A DNA stretch of 64,000 bases from Candidatus Obscuribacterales bacterium. Its GTDB lineage: Bacteria; Cyanobacteriota; Vampirovibrionia; Obscuribacterales; Obscuribacteraceae. The stretch's first letter is position 1, and the number at the start of each line of letters is the position of its first letter. Both the position numbers and the translations under genes were made by a program. Below are positions 38,297 through 46,992 of the stretch, piece after piece. The notes under the pieces are model-generated. The model ran no database searches and was not told the origin of the DNA. It worked only from the letters and a program-made list of their open reading frames with translations. The stretch covers positions 124,001 through 188,000 of the forward strand of contig JARLHI010000057.1 of the NCBI GenBank assembly GCA_031292355.1. The letters run 5' to 3'.

Positions 38297-39379
38297 TTAA
38301 TTGGTTTTGTGACAGCCATCCGCTTGAGACGCAGCACATTTCACTTCTTCGACTTGAATCGTTGAATGCGAAATACCAAATTGATCGTTGACTATCTTAG
38401 TAACATTGGCTAGAACGGCTTCTGCCCCGGATAAGTCGTTAATAGTTACATGTCCCGACATAGCATCTCGTCCAGATGTAATTGTCCAAACATGAATGTC
38501 ATGCACGTCGACGACACCATTGATAGCCATCAAGCTCTGCCTGAGCGCACCAAGATCGATATGACCGGGCGTTCCTTCCATTAAAATATTGGTGCATTCT
38601 TTGAGTAAAGCCCAGGTCCTTGGCAAAATGGCAATGGCTATCAAAGCACTAATGAGTGGGTCCGCGAAATTCCATTTGCAAAAAATGATCGCGCAACTAG
38701 AAATAATCACACCCACTGAAGCCAGACAATCACCGAGAATTTCTAAATAGGCGGCTTTTGCGTTAAGTGAATTGCTCGCAGCTTTTTGCAAAATGCGTAA
38801 CGAAACGACATTCACGATGAGGCCAACGCATGCCACTATCAAGACTGGCATTGCTACCACGTCAGGCGGATGCGAAAGCCTCGAATAGGCTTCATACATA
38901 ATGAAGATAGACACGCCTACAAGCGCCAGACCATTGATAAAACTGGCGAGAATTTCGCTGCGGTAATAACCAAAAGTTTTATCAGGAGTAGGTGGTTTCG
39001 ATGAAAACCAGATTGCTACTAGAGCGAGAACTAGAGCTGCAATATCGCCAAGCATATGGCCGGCATCAGCAAGCAAAGCCAGCGAGCCTGTGTAATATCC
39101 GGTCACTACCTCAAGGACCATATAGGCAGTGGTCAATCCGAGAACAAACAACATGCTGTTTTTATTCTCAGCTCTTAAATTAGCCGCATGATTGTGGTTA
39201 TGGTTATGGCCATGTCCATGCCCGCCATGATCATTTACCTCTGACTTATGAGCAGAGGTTTTTTTCTCGACATGAGCATGATTATGCCCTTGCCCGGAAC
39301 AATCGACTGTAATTGGCGTTTCGGTTTTGCTCACTTCGTGTAAATGGTCTGACTGATTAAGTGGCAATGGATCACTCAT
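38297..39379 (-). CDS. Cation diffusion facilitator (CzcD/ZnT-type zinc exporter)
   Basis: 360 residues. A His-rich cytoplasmic N-terminus (HGGHGHGHNHNHNH, about 52-65) precedes six membrane helices. The metal site residues are in LLADAGHMLGD (helix 2, HxxxD) and in LEILGDCLASVGV (helix 5). The C-terminal domain (IDLGALRQSLMAINGVVDVH, then DIHVWTITSGRDAMSGHV) is the usual regulatory metallochaperone-like fold. Members export Zn2+ or related ions with H+ exchange. The gene begins two bases after the stop of a zinc-dependent TPR-protease and lies in the apparent pgk operon. Family sure, ion inferred from histidines. Confidence 0.93.
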   Translation of the reverse strand: MSDPLPLNQSDHLHEVSKTETPITVDCSGQGHNHAHVEKKTSAHKSEVNDHGGHGHGHNHNHNHAANLRAENKNSMLFVLGLTTAYMVLEVVTGYYTGSLALLADAGHMLGDIAALVLALVAIWFSSKPPTPDKTFGYYRSEILASFINGLALVGVSIFIMYEAYSRLSHPPDVVAMPVLIVACVGLIVNVVSLRILQKAASNSLNAKAAYLEILGDCLASVGVIISSCAIIFCKWNFADPLISALIAIAILPRTWALLKECTNILMEGTPGHIDLGALRQSLMAINGVVDVHDIHVWTITSGRDAMSGHVTINDLSGAEAVLANVTKIVNDQFGISHSTIQVEEVKCAASQADGCHKTN

Positions 39380-39381
39380 AA

Positions 39382-40737
39382 CTACTGGGGAGTCGAATAA
39401 AGACGTACCAATGTATTGATATCACGAGATTTCAATTCTGTGTGATGATCGGCAATTTCCACAGGAGTAAAAAACATGATGTCGTCAGGATTACGTGTAT
39501 GCCCGGTCAATCCAAGAACATGACCAACTTCGTGCAAACTGATTTTACGCAATCGATTGTCGGTTAGGGGTAAAGTTTGCTCCATAGGAACTGTCAAAAG
39601 TTCAATATTTCCGTGCACTATTTTGCCAGACTTACTCATAGAAAGCCTAGTTTCACCAGCTTCTGCCGAATTTGCAAACTGACTGGCATCAGCTGTCCAT
39701 ATGCAATCGATATCGGCACCACTGCTATCAACGTACGTAAATCGAATCAGCCCACCTGACGCGTGGGCCCAATCTTCAAAACAAGTCTTCAAAATGCTGG
39801 GGAAGTTAGCTCTATAACCAGGCATCGACGCTGCTTCTGTGGCAGAGAGCTGTTTGATATAAACCTTGACCGGCATTTTTTTGGCGGGCCATTTAAACAC
39901 ACCACTTTGACTTGTCACTTCGGCGAAATAGTCAGAACTATTGGCGGGTTGCGCGTTTTTCGACGCCGTTTTACTCTCTGCAGCGCTACGAGCGTCGTTA
40001 TTTGGCGCAGTTGGCATAGCAGCAACCGTGCCTGCACCCGTGGAGCGCATTTTGTCAACAGCTGTAGCTACGTTCTTAATTTTTGCGGCTTCTGGATGCG
40101 TTGGAAAACGATTGAGGAAATCAGCATATGTCTGTGAAGCAAGATCGAGTTTACCCTGCGACTGATAGAGTCCGCCAAGCGTAATGAGCGCATAAGGAAG
40201 ATTTGAATCAATGGCAAGCGCCTTCTGCAATTCCGAGATAGCCTGGTCGGTGCGCCCGAGCTTGGCCAGACACAAAGCATAATTGCTATGCCCTACAGCG
40301 ACATCCGGGGCAAGAGCTAGCGCCTTCTCAAACAGCGGCAAGGCATCGTTGTTCTGATTTTGGTTGAGTAAATTAACTGCTTGAGTCATCAACTGAGCGG
40401 CTTGAAAGCTTTGTTGACTGGCTGGCCTACCGCCAACCGTATAGGTTTGGCCAGCAGCATTCGTTTGCCCCTGACCGCCATAAATATTTGGCGCAGCCGA
40501 TTGATAAGACTGATTGTTCTGGTACTGGTTCTGATATTGAGGGGGATACTGATTTTGATATTGGTTTTGGTTTTGATATTGGGGCTGCACTGCGTATTGC
40601 CGCGATGGAGCCTGAACTGGATACGAAGACTGAGGCAAATAAGATTGGTACTGAGCAAAAACAGGTATGGTCCAGCCGATTAGCTGGACCACGCTCAAAC
40701 TCAAAACGATAACAACCTGAATGCCTTGCTTACGCAT
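39382..40737 (-). CDS. Exported TPR protein with a C-terminal metzincin-type zinc protease domain
   Basis: About 451 residues from the ATG at 40737 (AGGTAG upstream; an in-frame TTG lies two codons earlier). A signal peptide is followed by a Tyr/Gln/Asn-rich stretch of YQNQ-type repeats (about 30-80), TPR units (about 110-220; for example VAVGHSNYALCLAKLGRTDQ and PYALITLGGLYQSQGKLDLA), and a C-terminal protease domain. Its zinc site is HEVGHVLGLTGH, a variant of HExxHxxGxxH with one extra residue before the third His, as in some bacterial matrixin-like enzymes, and DIMFF supplies the Met-turn. The gene follows pgk by 19 bases and precedes the CDF exporter by two, suggesting one transcript. 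Substrate unknown; the TPRs may recruit it. Confidence 0.82.
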   Translation of the reverse strand: MRKQGIQVVIVLSLSVVQLIGWTIPVFAQYQSYLPQSSYPVQAPSRQYAVQPQYQNQNQYQNQYPPQYQNQYQNNQSYQSAAPNIYGGQGQTNAAGQTYTVGGRPASQQSFQAAQLMTQAVNLLNQNQNNDALPLFEKALALAPDVAVGHSNYALCLAKLGRTDQAISELQKALAIDSNLPYALITLGGLYQSQGKLDLASQTYADFLNRFPTHPEAAKIKNVATAVDKMRSTGAGTVAAMPTAPNNDARSAAESKTASKNAQPANSSDYFAEVTSQSGVFKWPAKKMPVKVYIKQLSATEAASMPGYRANFPSILKTCFEDWAHASGGLIRFTYVDSSGADIDCIWTADASQFANSAEAGETRLSMSKSGKIVHGNIELLTVPMEQTLPLTDNRLRKISLHEVGHVLGLTGHTRNPDDIMFFTPVEIADHHTELKSRDINTLVRLYSTPQ

Positions 40738-40756
40738 TTGCAACTACCTGAAAAAG

Positions 40757-41998
40757 TTAACGAGTTTTTCCGGCGGTTGCGACCGCGTTTTCAGCATCAT
40801 CCAGCGAAGCAATACCTGGCAATACAAGTCCTTCAATAAATTCCAGAGATGCACCACCACCGGTGCTAACGTGAGTCAAAGCCGATTCTGGCACATTTTT
40901 GGCGCCAAGCGCGGCAACAGAATCACCGCCGCCAACGATTGTTTTGACACCCTTAGCTGTTAATGCAACCAGTTGATCTACCACGTTGAAAGTGGCTTTT
41001 TCAAAGCCTTTGACTTCAAACACACCAAGCGGTCCATTCCACAAAATGGTTTTGCATTCTTTTAGAGCAGCATCAATGAGCGCTGAAGTTTTAGGTCCAA
41101 GATCCAATCCCATTTGATCGGCAGGAATATGCTCGACGTCAACGGTAATAGATTCGGCGCCTTCTTTGATTTCCTTAGCGCATATAACGTCTACAGGCAA
41201 AATCAATTTGACACCCTTGGCTTTAGCCTGTTCTTCGAGCTTTCGGCAATAATCGAGACGATCGTCTTCGACTAATGACTTGCCCACATTGAGTCCGCGC
41301 GCCTTCAAAAAGCTGAAAGCCATGGCTCCGCCAATAATCATCACGTCGACACGAGAGAGCAGATTCTCGAGAACCCCAATTTTTGACGAAACCTTTGAGC
41401 CGCCAATAATCGTGGCAAAAGGACGAACAGGATTGTCCAGAGTCTCACCCAGCATCTGCACTTCTTTGTCGATCAAAAAGCCAGCAAGAGCCGGGTGTAA
41501 GAGATGAGCCACGCCTTCGGTGCTGGCATGCGCGCGATGCGCCGTACCAAATGCGTCATTGACATAGACATCAGCTAGAGAGGCAAGTTTTTTAGCGAAC
41601 TCAGCATCATTTTTCTCTTCTTCAGGATAGAAGCGCACGTTCTCGAGCAGACAAACTTCACCTGGTTTTAGAGCATCAACCACTTTTTGCGCTTCTTCGC
41701 CAACACAATCGTTAGCGACATGGACCTTGATGCCATTACCAACGAGAGCTTGCAGCTGTTTAGCGACTGGCGCCATGCTGAACTTTTGATCCTTACCCTT
41801 TGGTCGCCCCAAATGCGATACCAGAATCACCTTAGCTTTTGCATTGGCTAGAAATTCAATTGTTTTGAGAGCGGCTTTGATTCGAGAATCGTCGGCAACC
41901 GAGCCGTCGGCATTTTGCGGAACATTGAAGTCCACGCGTACGAGTACCTTCTTGTCTTTAAAGAATTCTGCTCCGGCTTGAACGATTGTCTTTTTCAT
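40757..41998 (-). CDS. pgk: Phosphoglycerate kinase
   Basis: 413 residues, the normal length. The N-domain has VLVRVDFNVPQN, then LVSHLGRPKG and LLENVRFYPEEEKN; the C-domain has the nucleotide-binding ILWNGPLGVFEVKGFEKAT and GGGDSVAALG. All are family signatures. The enzyme transfers phosphate from 1,3-bisphosphoglycerate to ADP in glycolysis (and the reverse in gluconeogenesis). gap lies just upstream on the same strand but a terminator sits between them, so pgk probably has its own promoter or depends on read-through. The TPR-protease and CDF exporter genes follow closely. Confidence 0.98.
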   Translation of the reverse strand: MKKTIVQAGAEFFKDKKVLVRVDFNVPQNADGSVADDSRIKAALKTIEFLANAKAKVILVSHLGRPKGKDQKFSMAPVAKQLQALVGNGIKVHVANDCVGEEAQKVVDALKPGEVCLLENVRFYPEEEKNDAEFAKKLASLADVYVNDAFGTAHRAHASTEGVAHLLHPALAGFLIDKEVQMLGETLDNPVRPFATIIGGSKVSSKIGVLENLLSRVDVMIIGGAMAFSFLKARGLNVGKSLVEDDRLDYCRKLEEQAKAKGVKLILPVDVICAKEIKEGAESITVDVEHIPADQMGLDLGPKTSALIDAALKECKTILWNGPLGVFEVKGFEKATFNVVDQLVALTAKGVKTIVGGGDSVAALGAKNVPESALTHVSTGGGASLEFIEGLVLPGIASLDDAENAVATAGKTR

Positions 41999-42044
41999 TT
42001 TCCGCTTCCTGAAATTAAAACTGCCATATCAACCAATTCTCTTG

Positions 42045-42072
42045 AAAAAGCTGGGCTCGCAATGAGCCCAGC
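42045..42072 (-). terminator. Rho-independent terminator between gap and pgk
   Basis: On the minus strand GCTGGGCTC and GAGCCCAGC form a perfect nine-base stem around a five-base loop and are followed by five T residues. It stands 30 bases after the gap stop and about 50 before the pgk start, so it should end or dampen gap transcripts. Confidence 0.88.
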
Positions 42073-42102
42073 ACTTTCGAGAAATTGAACAACCTATTAG
42101 GA

Positions 42103-43125
42103 TTAGACCTTAACGGCTAATTTGCTAGCAACGATTTGAGCAAGTTCGATCAAACGGTTGGAATAGCCCCATTCGTTGTCATACCAGGACAATACTTTGA
42201 CCATGCGGTTTTCGACGATCATGGTCAAATCAGCGTCAACAATTGACGATAGTTTGTTGCCACCAAAGTCTACTGAAACCAATGGCAAATCAGAAACACC
42301 GAGAATGCCTTTCAAACCGCTACCGGCAGCTTTTCTCAAAGTTTCATTGACCTGTTCAACGGTAACGTCTTTTTTGACCTGTACAGTCAAGTCGACAACG
42401 CTAACATTGGGAGTGGGCACGCGCATGGCAAAGCCATTGAGTTTGCCTTTCAAATGTGGCATGACCAAACCGATTGCTTTAGCAGCGCCTGTACTGGAAG
42501 GAATCATGGAAAGACCGGCAGCGCGAGCGCGACGCAAGTCAGAGTGAGCGGTGTCAAGCAAGCGTTGATCGAGAGTATAGCTGTGGATCGTGGTCATCAA
42601 ACCATGTTCGATACCATATTCATCGTCGATAGCCTTGGCTAAAGGAGCCAGGCAGTTGGTTGTGCAGCTGGCGTTCGAGATGATGTGGTGTTTTTCTGGG
42701 TCGTATGATTTGTCATTGACGCCAATAACAATTGTGATGTCTTCGCCCTTAGCTGGAGCTGAAATTAGCACTTTCTTCGCGCCGGCTTTGATGTGACCTT
42801 TAGCTTTTTCAGCATCGGTGAAAACACCAGAGCATTCCAGAACGATGTCTACCTTGTGAGCTGCCCATGGGCAGTTACCTGGTTCACGCTCAGCTGTGAA
42901 ATGAATGGTCTTGCCATTGATCACCAGAGAATCTTTGGTGTGGCTGACTTCATGCTTCAATTCACCTTGAATTGAGTCATATTTGAGCAAGTGAGCAGAA
43001 GCTTCGGTATCTTGCATAGGGTCGTTGATAGCGACGATTTCGATATCTTTTGCTGCGCTTTCTAAGAAGGCACGCATTGCATTGCGGCCAATCCGTCCAA
43101 ATCCGTTAATTGCTACTCTAGCCAT
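42103..43125 (-). CDS. gap: Glyceraldehyde-3-phosphate dehydrogenase
   Basis: 340 residues from the ATG at 43125, preceded by GAGG at the right distance; the open frame upstream is not part of the gene. Motifs: cofactor GFGRIGRNAMRAF, catalytic SNASCTTNCLAPLAK (Cys near 155), the sugar-phosphate site GAAKAIGLVMPHLKGKLNGF, and the C-terminal SWYDNEWGYSNRLIEL. The Asp in AINDPMQDTE at the end of the second strand suggests NAD+ preference. It oxidises glyceraldehyde-3-phosphate in glycolysis. A perfect terminator follows before pgk. Start region and family are clear. Confidence 0.98.
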   Translation of the reverse strand: MARVAINGFGRIGRNAMRAFLESAAKDIEIVAINDPMQDTEASAHLLKYDSIQGELKHEVSHTKDSLVINGKTIHFTAEREPGNCPWAAHKVDIVLECSGVFTDAEKAKGHIKAGAKKVLISAPAKGEDITIVIGVNDKSYDPEKHHIISNASCTTNCLAPLAKAIDDEYGIEHGLMTTIHSYTLDQRLLDTAHSDLRRARAAGLSMIPSSTGAAKAIGLVMPHLKGKLNGFAMRVPTPNVSVVDLTVQVKKDVTVEQVNETLRKAAGSGLKGILGVSDLPLVSVDFGGNKLSSIVDADLTMIVENRMVKVLSWYDNEWGYSNRLIELAQIVASKLAVKV

Positions 43126-43364
43126 AATTTCCTCTTTTACACTCCAACTCGTGTCCATCATGCAACGTGCAGACGACCGCATCGGCTCAAGGTCGGTTGG
43201 ATAACCAGGTCCAGACGGTCAAAAAGTGACAATGAGAGTTTAAAGGAAAAATCATCCAAAAACCCCAGCCTTTATGCGTCCTTAAGACAAAACCGATCAA
43301 TTCTTCAGAAAATCACACTTGAATGCTTCAATTTTAGTGAAATAGAGGCTGTCAAAGGCTCTTT

Positions 43365-43377
43365 TCAGCTAAGCTGA
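43365..43377. promoter_or_regulatory. 13-bp palindrome upstream of the Nfu gene
   Basis: TCAGCT-A-AGCTGA is a perfect dyad around a central A, 39 bases before the Nfu ATG. It may be an operator, possibly linked to Fe-S control, but the length is short enough that chance is possible. Confidence 0.25.
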
Positions 43378-43416
43378 TAGAGTCAAAACGCGACTGTCGC
43401 ATATCGAGGTTTAATA

Positions 43417-43635
43417 ATGAAGGAACAAGTAGAAGCAATTCTAGACAAAATCCGCCCCATGCTCATGATGGACGGTGGAAACATCGAATTGGTCGACGTT
43501 AAAGACGAAGAAGTATTCGTGCACTTAGTCGGCGCTTGCGGAATGTGCCCAAGTTCTTCGATGACCATGAAAATGGGTGTCGAAAGAGCAATCAAAGAGC
43601 AAATGCCAGAAATCAAGCGTGTGGTCGCGGTTTAA
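43417..43635 (+). CDS. nfu: NifU-like (Nfu) Fe-S cluster scaffold protein
   Basis: 72 residues, exactly a stand-alone NifU C-terminal domain. It has MLMMDGGNIELVDV, then VHLVGACGMCPSSSMTMKMG, with the CxxC pair (Cys46 and Cys49) that holds a 4Fe-4S cluster between two subunits, and a final helix GVERAIKEQMPEIKRV. Such proteins carry clusters to target apo-enzymes. In cyanobacteria this short form is the main scaffold. The gene is transcribed alone, with a terminator about 75 bases downstream. GAGG is upstream of the ATG. Confidence 0.93.
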   Translation: MKEQVEAILDKIRPMLMMDGGNIELVDVKDEEVFVHLVGACGMCPSSSMTMKMGVERAIKEQMPEIKRVVAV

Positions 43636-43710
43636 TCGACCCGCACTCTATCGAATCATCTGAGCTGCTGGGAATAAAACTGCCTTAGATGAGATTAATA
43701 GCCAATTAAC

Positions 43711-43739
43711 GAAAGCCGTGCGAAAGTGCGGCTTTTTGT
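43711..43739 (+). terminator. Rho-independent terminator after the Nfu gene
   Basis: AAAGCCG (43712-43718) and CGGCTTT (43729-43735) form a seven-base stem around a ten-base loop with inner pairing, followed by TTGTT. It also argues against any start for the next gene before 43740. Confidence 0.75.
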
Positions 43740-43783
43740 TCTCAGAGCTGGGTATAAATTGCTTATCACTCGGAGGGGCGAAA

Positions 43784-45178
43784 GTGAGTTGGGAAAATCA
43801 TCTGACCAGGGGCTCAATAGCACTGGCCAGGGCAGACTATGCTCTGGCACAGGACCAGCTTAATCAGGCTCTGACCGAAGTTAAGGCACAAAGACGCGCC
43901 TCAGACTCGCGTGTGTCTACCGTGTACAGTTTGCTCGCCCAAGCCTTTTATAGGCAGGGCGATTACAAAAAAGCGGTTCCGCTGCTCAAGCAAGCCATAG
44001 CGACGGATGACAGACACAACAACATGGACACTTCAAGCAAAGCTCGCGACTTGATTTGTCTGGCCGAGATCGCCAGACACGATGGCAATGTTGAAGAAGC
44101 AGCTGGGCACATCAACAAAGCAATTGAGAATTTGCAATATTTGCAACGCTCTCAAAATGGTTTCGGCGCTGAAGCAACCCATGCTCTCAGCGCATTATTC
44201 AGCAAAGTTTCGCTGGAGCGAAAGCTCGAACAAAAACAAAAATTGAACCAGATCGAGGTTATTAAAAATCAGTTTCGTGAATTTCTTGTTGAAGCCGAAA
44301 AAACGAACAATCAGTCAGCAACATCATCAGCCGTAAGCGCTTCTGGCAGTCAGGCCTATTTCGGCACAGAAACTCAATCGCCCGACAACTACTGGCTTGA
44401 AAATTACGAAAGTGGCACCGCCCTTGGTGCTTCACGAGAAGAGTCCAAGCTGGAATCGTCCTATGTCTTGCTGCTTGAAGCGCTGCACACAGCTGCTGTC
44501 AATTTTTCACTGCAAGATACGCGCTTCATTTGCAGTTTAACCGCTTTAGCGCAAACCACTACCCGCCTCGACCTCGTCGAGCTAACCGAAGAAATATTGA
44601 GGTACTGCCAGAAGCTCGCAGTGTCCCAGAAAGTTGAACGACAAGGGATGATCGAAATCAAACTGGCTTTTGCAGATTTTTACAGCTATCTCTGCGACTT
44701 CAAAACATCTGCAATTTATTTCAGTCAAGCCGCAGCCTTAATTGAGCAGCCCAAGACGCAAGAAGAAGCAGAGAAAGAGGATACCTCAAGTACCTTCAAT
44801 TACAACAATGCTCTGTCATTTACGGCAAGCTTTGTCGCCATGATGCAAAAATCAGATCTGCACCAATCGGCAAAACTGCTGACGCAGCAGGGTCTAGAAT
44901 GCGAAGAGTCGCAAGACTGGAAACAAGCAACAGCGTTATTCGAAAAAGCGTTGCTGTTGTTGGAGCAGATTTTTCCGTACGACCACTTAGAATTTGCGCA
45001 GTTGTTGCATTTTATGACAGCTTCACTGCTTGGAGAAGGTCGCGTTGACGAAGCGGTCACCGCACGCACGAGAGCAGAAGAAATAGAAGAAGCTGCGCAA
45101 AATTCCGGGCAAATTCTTGAGTCTCGCTTGAGACGATTGCCTAAAATCAAAGTCGAAGTGTTTAACGAAAATCGGTGA
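43784..45178 (+). CDS. Cytoplasmic TPR-repeat protein
   Basis: 464 residues from the GTG at 43784, which follows GGAGGGG by seven bases; the longer open frame would begin inside the upstream terminator. No signal peptide. TPR-like helical pairs occur in the N-terminal part (ALARADYALAQDQLNQALTE, then STVYSLLAQAFYRQGDYKKA and DLICLAEIARHDGNVEEAAG) and in the C-terminal part (LLTQQGLECEESQDWKQATA; LEFAQLLHFMTASLLGEGRV). The middle is a less regular helical region. Likely a protein-protein scaffold of unknown partner. It overlaps the convergent TetR gene by 17 bases. Confidence 0.7.
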   Translation: MSWENHLTRGSIALARADYALAQDQLNQALTEVKAQRRASDSRVSTVYSLLAQAFYRQGDYKKAVPLLKQAIATDDRHNNMDTSSKARDLICLAEIARHDGNVEEAAGHINKAIENLQYLQRSQNGFGAEATHALSALFSKVSLERKLEQKQKLNQIEVIKNQFREFLVEAEKTNNQSATSSAVSASGSQAYFGTETQSPDNYWLENYESGTALGASREESKLESSYVLLLEALHTAAVNFSLQDTRFICSLTALAQTTTRLDLVELTEEILRYCQKLAVSQKVERQGMIEIKLAFADFYSYLCDFKTSAIYFSQAAALIEQPKTQEEAEKEDTSSTFNYNNALSFTASFVAMMQKSDLHQSAKLLTQQGLECEESQDWKQATALFEKALLLLEQIFPYDHLEFAQLLHFMTASLLGEGRVDEAVTARTRAEEIEEAAQNSGQILESRLRRLPKIKVEVFNENR

Positions 45179-45761
45179 TGCTTTTGGCACCGCTGAAAAA
45201 CAAGGACGCAGCCAAATCAGCGAAGTGCTGCGGGCTGAGCGTACCGTTCTTGTCGAACCAGATATATGTCCAGTTGATTGAACCGAGCAAAGACATGGCG
45301 AGGCCAGTTCTTGTCGGTTCATTTAAATCTGGTCGGATTTCTGCCACGAGATCACGAAAAATTTTGATGACACCACGCTCAGTATCACGTATGAGGCTTT
45401 GCTGATCACTGGGCAACCAATGCAAATCATTGAGCAGCACCACATGCTTGGCGTGCGAGCTCACATAGATTTCCATAAAAGAACGCAGCAAAGCCCTCAG
45501 CCGGATCTCCGGTTCGGTGTCCTTTTGAAGAACCTCATTGGCTGTCTTAAGCAATAGCTGAACATGGCTTTGCAGCATGTCGAAGAGAAGCGCTTCTTTT
45601 GATGTGTAATAGTGGTAGATCAGTGCCTTTGACGTATGGCAAAATTGAGCAATAGTGGCCATGGATGTGCCAGCAAAGCCCTTATCCGCAAACAGAACGG
45701 CAGCCTGGTCAAGAATTAATTGCTGCTTTTCTCCATAGTCGTCGGCGCGGGGTCTGCCCAT
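45162..45761 (-). CDS. TetR-family transcriptional regulator
   Basis: 199 residues. The N-terminal helix-turn-helix domain reads ILDQAAVLFADKGFAGTSMA, then TIAQFCHTSKALIYHYYTSK and EALLFDML, a classic TetR pattern. The C-terminal helical domain would bind a ligand, possibly an acyl-CoA or aromatic compound, which is not known. Its ATG overlaps the stop codon of the diiron oxygenase gene (TAATG), so the two are co-transcribed and probably auto-regulated through the dyad at 46898-46933. It overlaps the convergent TPR gene by 17 bases at the 3' end. Confidence 0.9.
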   Translation of the reverse strand: MGRPRADDYGEKQQLILDQAAVLFADKGFAGTSMATIAQFCHTSKALIYHYYTSKEALLFDMLQSHVQLLLKTANEVLQKDTEPEIRLRALLRSFMEIYVSSHAKHVVLLNDLHWLPSDQQSLIRDTERGVIKIFRDLVAEIRPDLNEPTRTGLAMSLLGSINWTYIWFDKNGTLSPQHFADLAASLFFSGAKSITDFR

Positions 45762-46858
45762 TAAAATATGGGGATGATCTTGCCGATCTCGAAATCAACA
45801 GTTTCACCGTCAATACCAATTTCTGGCAACGCGGGAAATTTGATGCCATAAGGATCAAGCGTCTGCTTCATGCGCAATACAGCAGTTCGCCAGTTCTTTT
45901 TACGCTGTTCATGACTGAGAACACCAAAACCTGCTGACCGCGCTGACTCTTCAAGCAATCTTTGCGAGGCAATAAAAGTCGGTGGCAACTTCCAAAATTC
46001 AGCTGGTGGCTCGTATAAAACACCAGAGAGGAAAATGAAGCCTGCTCGAATCTGTTTAGTGATCATATCTTTGTCGTCTTGCGACAAATTCGGCAAGATG
46101 TTTTTCAGGACAGCAAGACAAATACTTAGATGGCGACCTTCATCACGAGCAATGTGCCGAAAAGCTTCTTTAAAAAGAGGAATGTCGGTAGTTTCTTGCA
46201 TACTCGCAAACAAAGTAGACGAAGCCACTTCGCCGAACAGAAAAGAGCTGAATAAAATTGGGATTTCGTATTCTTCAATAGCGTTCTTAAAGCCATCCCA
46301 ATAGCGTGCGCCATTGAAATAAAGCCATTCGATATTGTTTCTCGCCAGCTTACCAAGAGGCGTCGTTGGCTCGAATTGCAATGGACCACCCGGTGTCAGC
46401 ATACGAATAGCGCGTCCACAAACTTCTTCGTGATTCATTTCGTCGCGCGTCACTGAAAAGAAGCATTTGCGAATGGCATCTTCTTCTTTTTTCTCATACG
46501 CATGAATCATCGCTCTTGCAAAAACCGCTGGTCCCGAAGCATCAAAAACAGAAAGCAACGACCACCAGTAGGAAATCGCATAACGCTGATCCTGCGTCAA
46601 TGCATCCACATCGAAACTATCCCAGGGCAATTCATTTGGTGACCAGCCTGGCTCTCTAGAAGCTTCATAGATTTCCATCAACCTTGGCGTTTGAACATTC
46701 CATTCGATTGGGAAAATGTTCATCTTATTGGCGATTTCAGGCGCTTCAATGACGTCTTTCAACAATACTTCTGGATTGGGCATCTCGCCATACAATGTAG
46801 GCGGTGGAATCAGATCATCAGCAAGAGATTGCTCGAGAGATTGTTTTGTCGTGGCCAT
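45761..46858 (-). CDS. Ferritin-like diiron oxygenase (AurF-like)
   Basis: 365 residues, no membrane segment. The helical core carries two ExxH motifs expected for a carboxylate-bridged diiron site: RDEMNHEEVC (about 140-149) and IARDEGRHLSICL (about 240-252), with further acidic ligands likely in MIHAYEKKEED and FLFGEVASSTLF. The layout is that of the ferritin-like superfamily and most resembles proteins annotated as aminobenzoate oxygenase (AurF) or related diiron N- or C-oxygenases. Substrate cannot be read from the sequence. It forms an operon with a TetR regulator, and a long dyad operator lies 40 bases upstream. Family level call only. Confidence 0.7.
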   Translation of the reverse strand: MATTKQSLEQSLADDLIPPPTLYGEMPNPEVLLKDVIEAPEIANKMNIFPIEWNVQTPRLMEIYEASREPGWSPNELPWDSFDVDALTQDQRYAISYWWSLLSVFDASGPAVFARAMIHAYEKKEEDAIRKCFFSVTRDEMNHEEVCGRAIRMLTPGGPLQFEPTTPLGKLARNNIEWLYFNGARYWDGFKNAIEEYEIPILFSSFLFGEVASSTLFASMQETTDIPLFKEAFRHIARDEGRHLSICLAVLKNILPNLSQDDKDMITKQIRAGFIFLSGVLYEPPAEFWKLPPTFIASQRLLEESARSAGFGVLSHEQRKKNWRTAVLRMKQTLDPYGIKFPALPEIGIDGETVDFEIGKIIPIF

Positions 46859-46897
46859 GTGCGCCTCATCTTCGTAAGTGACTGAGTAGAAGCCGGG

Positions 46898-46933
46898 ATA
46901 ATTAGTTAACCGTCCGGCCGGCTAATTAATATT
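46898..46933. promoter_or_regulatory. Probable TetR operator upstream of the diiron oxygenase-tetR operon
   Basis: TTAACCGTCC (46906-46915) faces GGCCGGCTAA (46916-46925), giving TTAnCCGnCCGGnCGGnTAA, with eight of ten base pairs symmetric. The symmetry continues outward in AT-rich flanks, so about 14 of 18 positions match over 36 bases. Position 40 bases before the start and the linked tetR gene support autoregulation. Confidence 0.7.
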
Positions 46934-46992
46934 ATCAGATAAAACCAGGCTTGAGCAAACAAAACGCCTGCCCGATCATTAAAAAACGCTAT

